A stretch of DNA of 13,757 nt from positions 16,183 to 29,939 of the forward strand of contig CAJTON010000008.1 of NCBI GenBank assembly GCA_910577605.1, written 5' to 3'. The stretch's first letter is position 1; each line of letters begins with the position of its first letter. The translations under genes and the position numbers were made by a program. Origin of the DNA: an uncultured Butyrivibrio sp. (lineage in GTDB: Bacteria > Bacillota > Clostridia > Lachnospirales > Lachnospiraceae). The notes beneath the pieces are model-generated. The model was not told where the DNA came from, did no database searches, and saw nothing but the letters and a program-made list of their open reading frames with translations. Positions 13,310 to 13,757 of the stretch are shown one piece after another.

Positions 13310-13336
13310 ATATACCTCTCTCCGATTGCCGCGTTT

Positions 13337-13757
13337 CTACGTCAGATTCCGCTCCGCATTGCAAAGACTGCATATCAGCTCAAGGATCCTGTCCGTATTT
13401 TCGTCCTCCATGCAGTAAAAATGCGTCCCCTCAAACTGATAAAAGCTCACTTCTCTGTCAGTGTACTCCCGCCATCGCTCCATCTCGTTCTTCGGAGTGT
13501 TCCTGTCGTCCTCACCGTACATTATAACAAGGTCGCAGTCAACCTTTTCCTCGTGCTCCCCGTAAAGATACCGCTCAAGAAGCCGGAAATCCGCCCGAAG
13601 CACAGGAAGGAACACCTCGCGTATTTCCTTCTCCTGATAAAATTCTTTCGGGATACCGCCGTATCTTGACATGATCTCAATAAACTCCATATCGGACATT
13701 GAATCAGTATTCGCCGAAACCTTGCAGAACCGTACAGGCTCGCGCCCCGAAAGAAAG
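13337..13757 (-). CDS. Type II thioesterase (alpha/beta hydrolase), 3' part only
   Basis: The frame is open from the right edge of the window to the stop at 13337, giving the last 139 residues; the start and the nucleophile GHSxG region lie outside. The pattern FLSGREP, a lid segment with SDMEFIEIMSRYGGIPKEF, then VFLPVLRADFRLLERY is typical of type II (GrsT/TEII-like) thioesterases, which remove wrongly loaded acyl groups from carrier proteins of non-ribosomal peptide or polyketide synthases. The catalytic Asp is probably in YGEDDRNTP, and the catalytic His in FEGTHFYC; both are present. An internal ATG at 13699 is not the real start because the family match continues upstream of it. It probably co-transcribes with the 334-aa gene 27 bp downstream. 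Confidence 0.87.
   Translation of the reverse strand, partial: FLSGREPVRFCKVSANTDSMSDMEFIEIMSRYGGIPKEFYQEKEIREVFLPVLRADFRLLERYLYGEHEEKVDCDLVIMYGEDDRNTPKNEMERWREYTDREVSFYQFEGTHFYCMEDENTDRILELICSLCNAERNLT

Overview
The window looks like a chromosomal segment of an anaerobic, probably spore-forming Clostridia member (Firmicutes). Lachnospiraceae-like is my best guess, from memory of similar proteins and not from a search. The basis is strong AGGAGG-type ribosome binding sites, TTGACA/TATAAT promoters, Firmicutes-type protein families, a lectin-like C1 peptidase and two sequences that fit the forespore sigma-G promoter consensus. Every gene I accept is on the minus strand, so the window is read from high to low coordinates. 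No transposon, phage gene or CRISPR array was seen.

Right edge to 10 kb: the 3' part of a type II thioesterase (cut by the window edge), an unrecognised 334-aa protein, then hypC, hypD and hypE, which make and load the Fe(CN)2CO ligands of [NiFe] hydrogenases. They are tightly spaced and look co-transcribed. hypA, hypB, hypF and the hydrogenase are not in the window. Then come a small helical protein behind a sigma-G-like promoter, and pncB (nicotinate phosphoribosyltransferase) behind its own sigma-A promoter, whose -35 box lies inside a 22-bp repeat that may be an operator.

Middle: tRNA-Arg(ACG) has a near-consensus promoter and a long terminator hairpin. Only about 20 bp after the hairpin begins a three-gene unit: a 114-aa protein possibly of ADP-ribosyltransferase-like fold, a membrane protein of the lysylphosphatidylglycerol synthase/flippase family, and an unrecognised 354-aa protein whose start overlaps it. 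A strong hairpin ends the unit. Next is a 62-aa Asn/Ser/Thr-rich protein with tetrapeptide repeats, preceded by a textbook sigma-G-type promoter and followed by a strong terminator, then a lone rhodanese-domain gene.

Left part: a four-gene operon runs from about 4.3 kb to 0.28 kb: THUMP-domain 23S rRNA methyltransferase, membrane-anchored papain-family peptidase, RdgB-type XTP/dITP pyrophosphatase and YfcE-type phosphodiesterase, with TAATG and ATGA junctions. tRNA-Pro(TGG) and tRNA-Gly(TCC) follow, with their own consensus promoter. None of the tRNA genes encodes CCA. No gene-free stretch exceeds 300 bases.

The most original signal is the pair of sigma-G-like promoters (same 17-bp spacer) before two small uncharacterised genes, one a candidate spore storage or coat-like protein of very biased composition.
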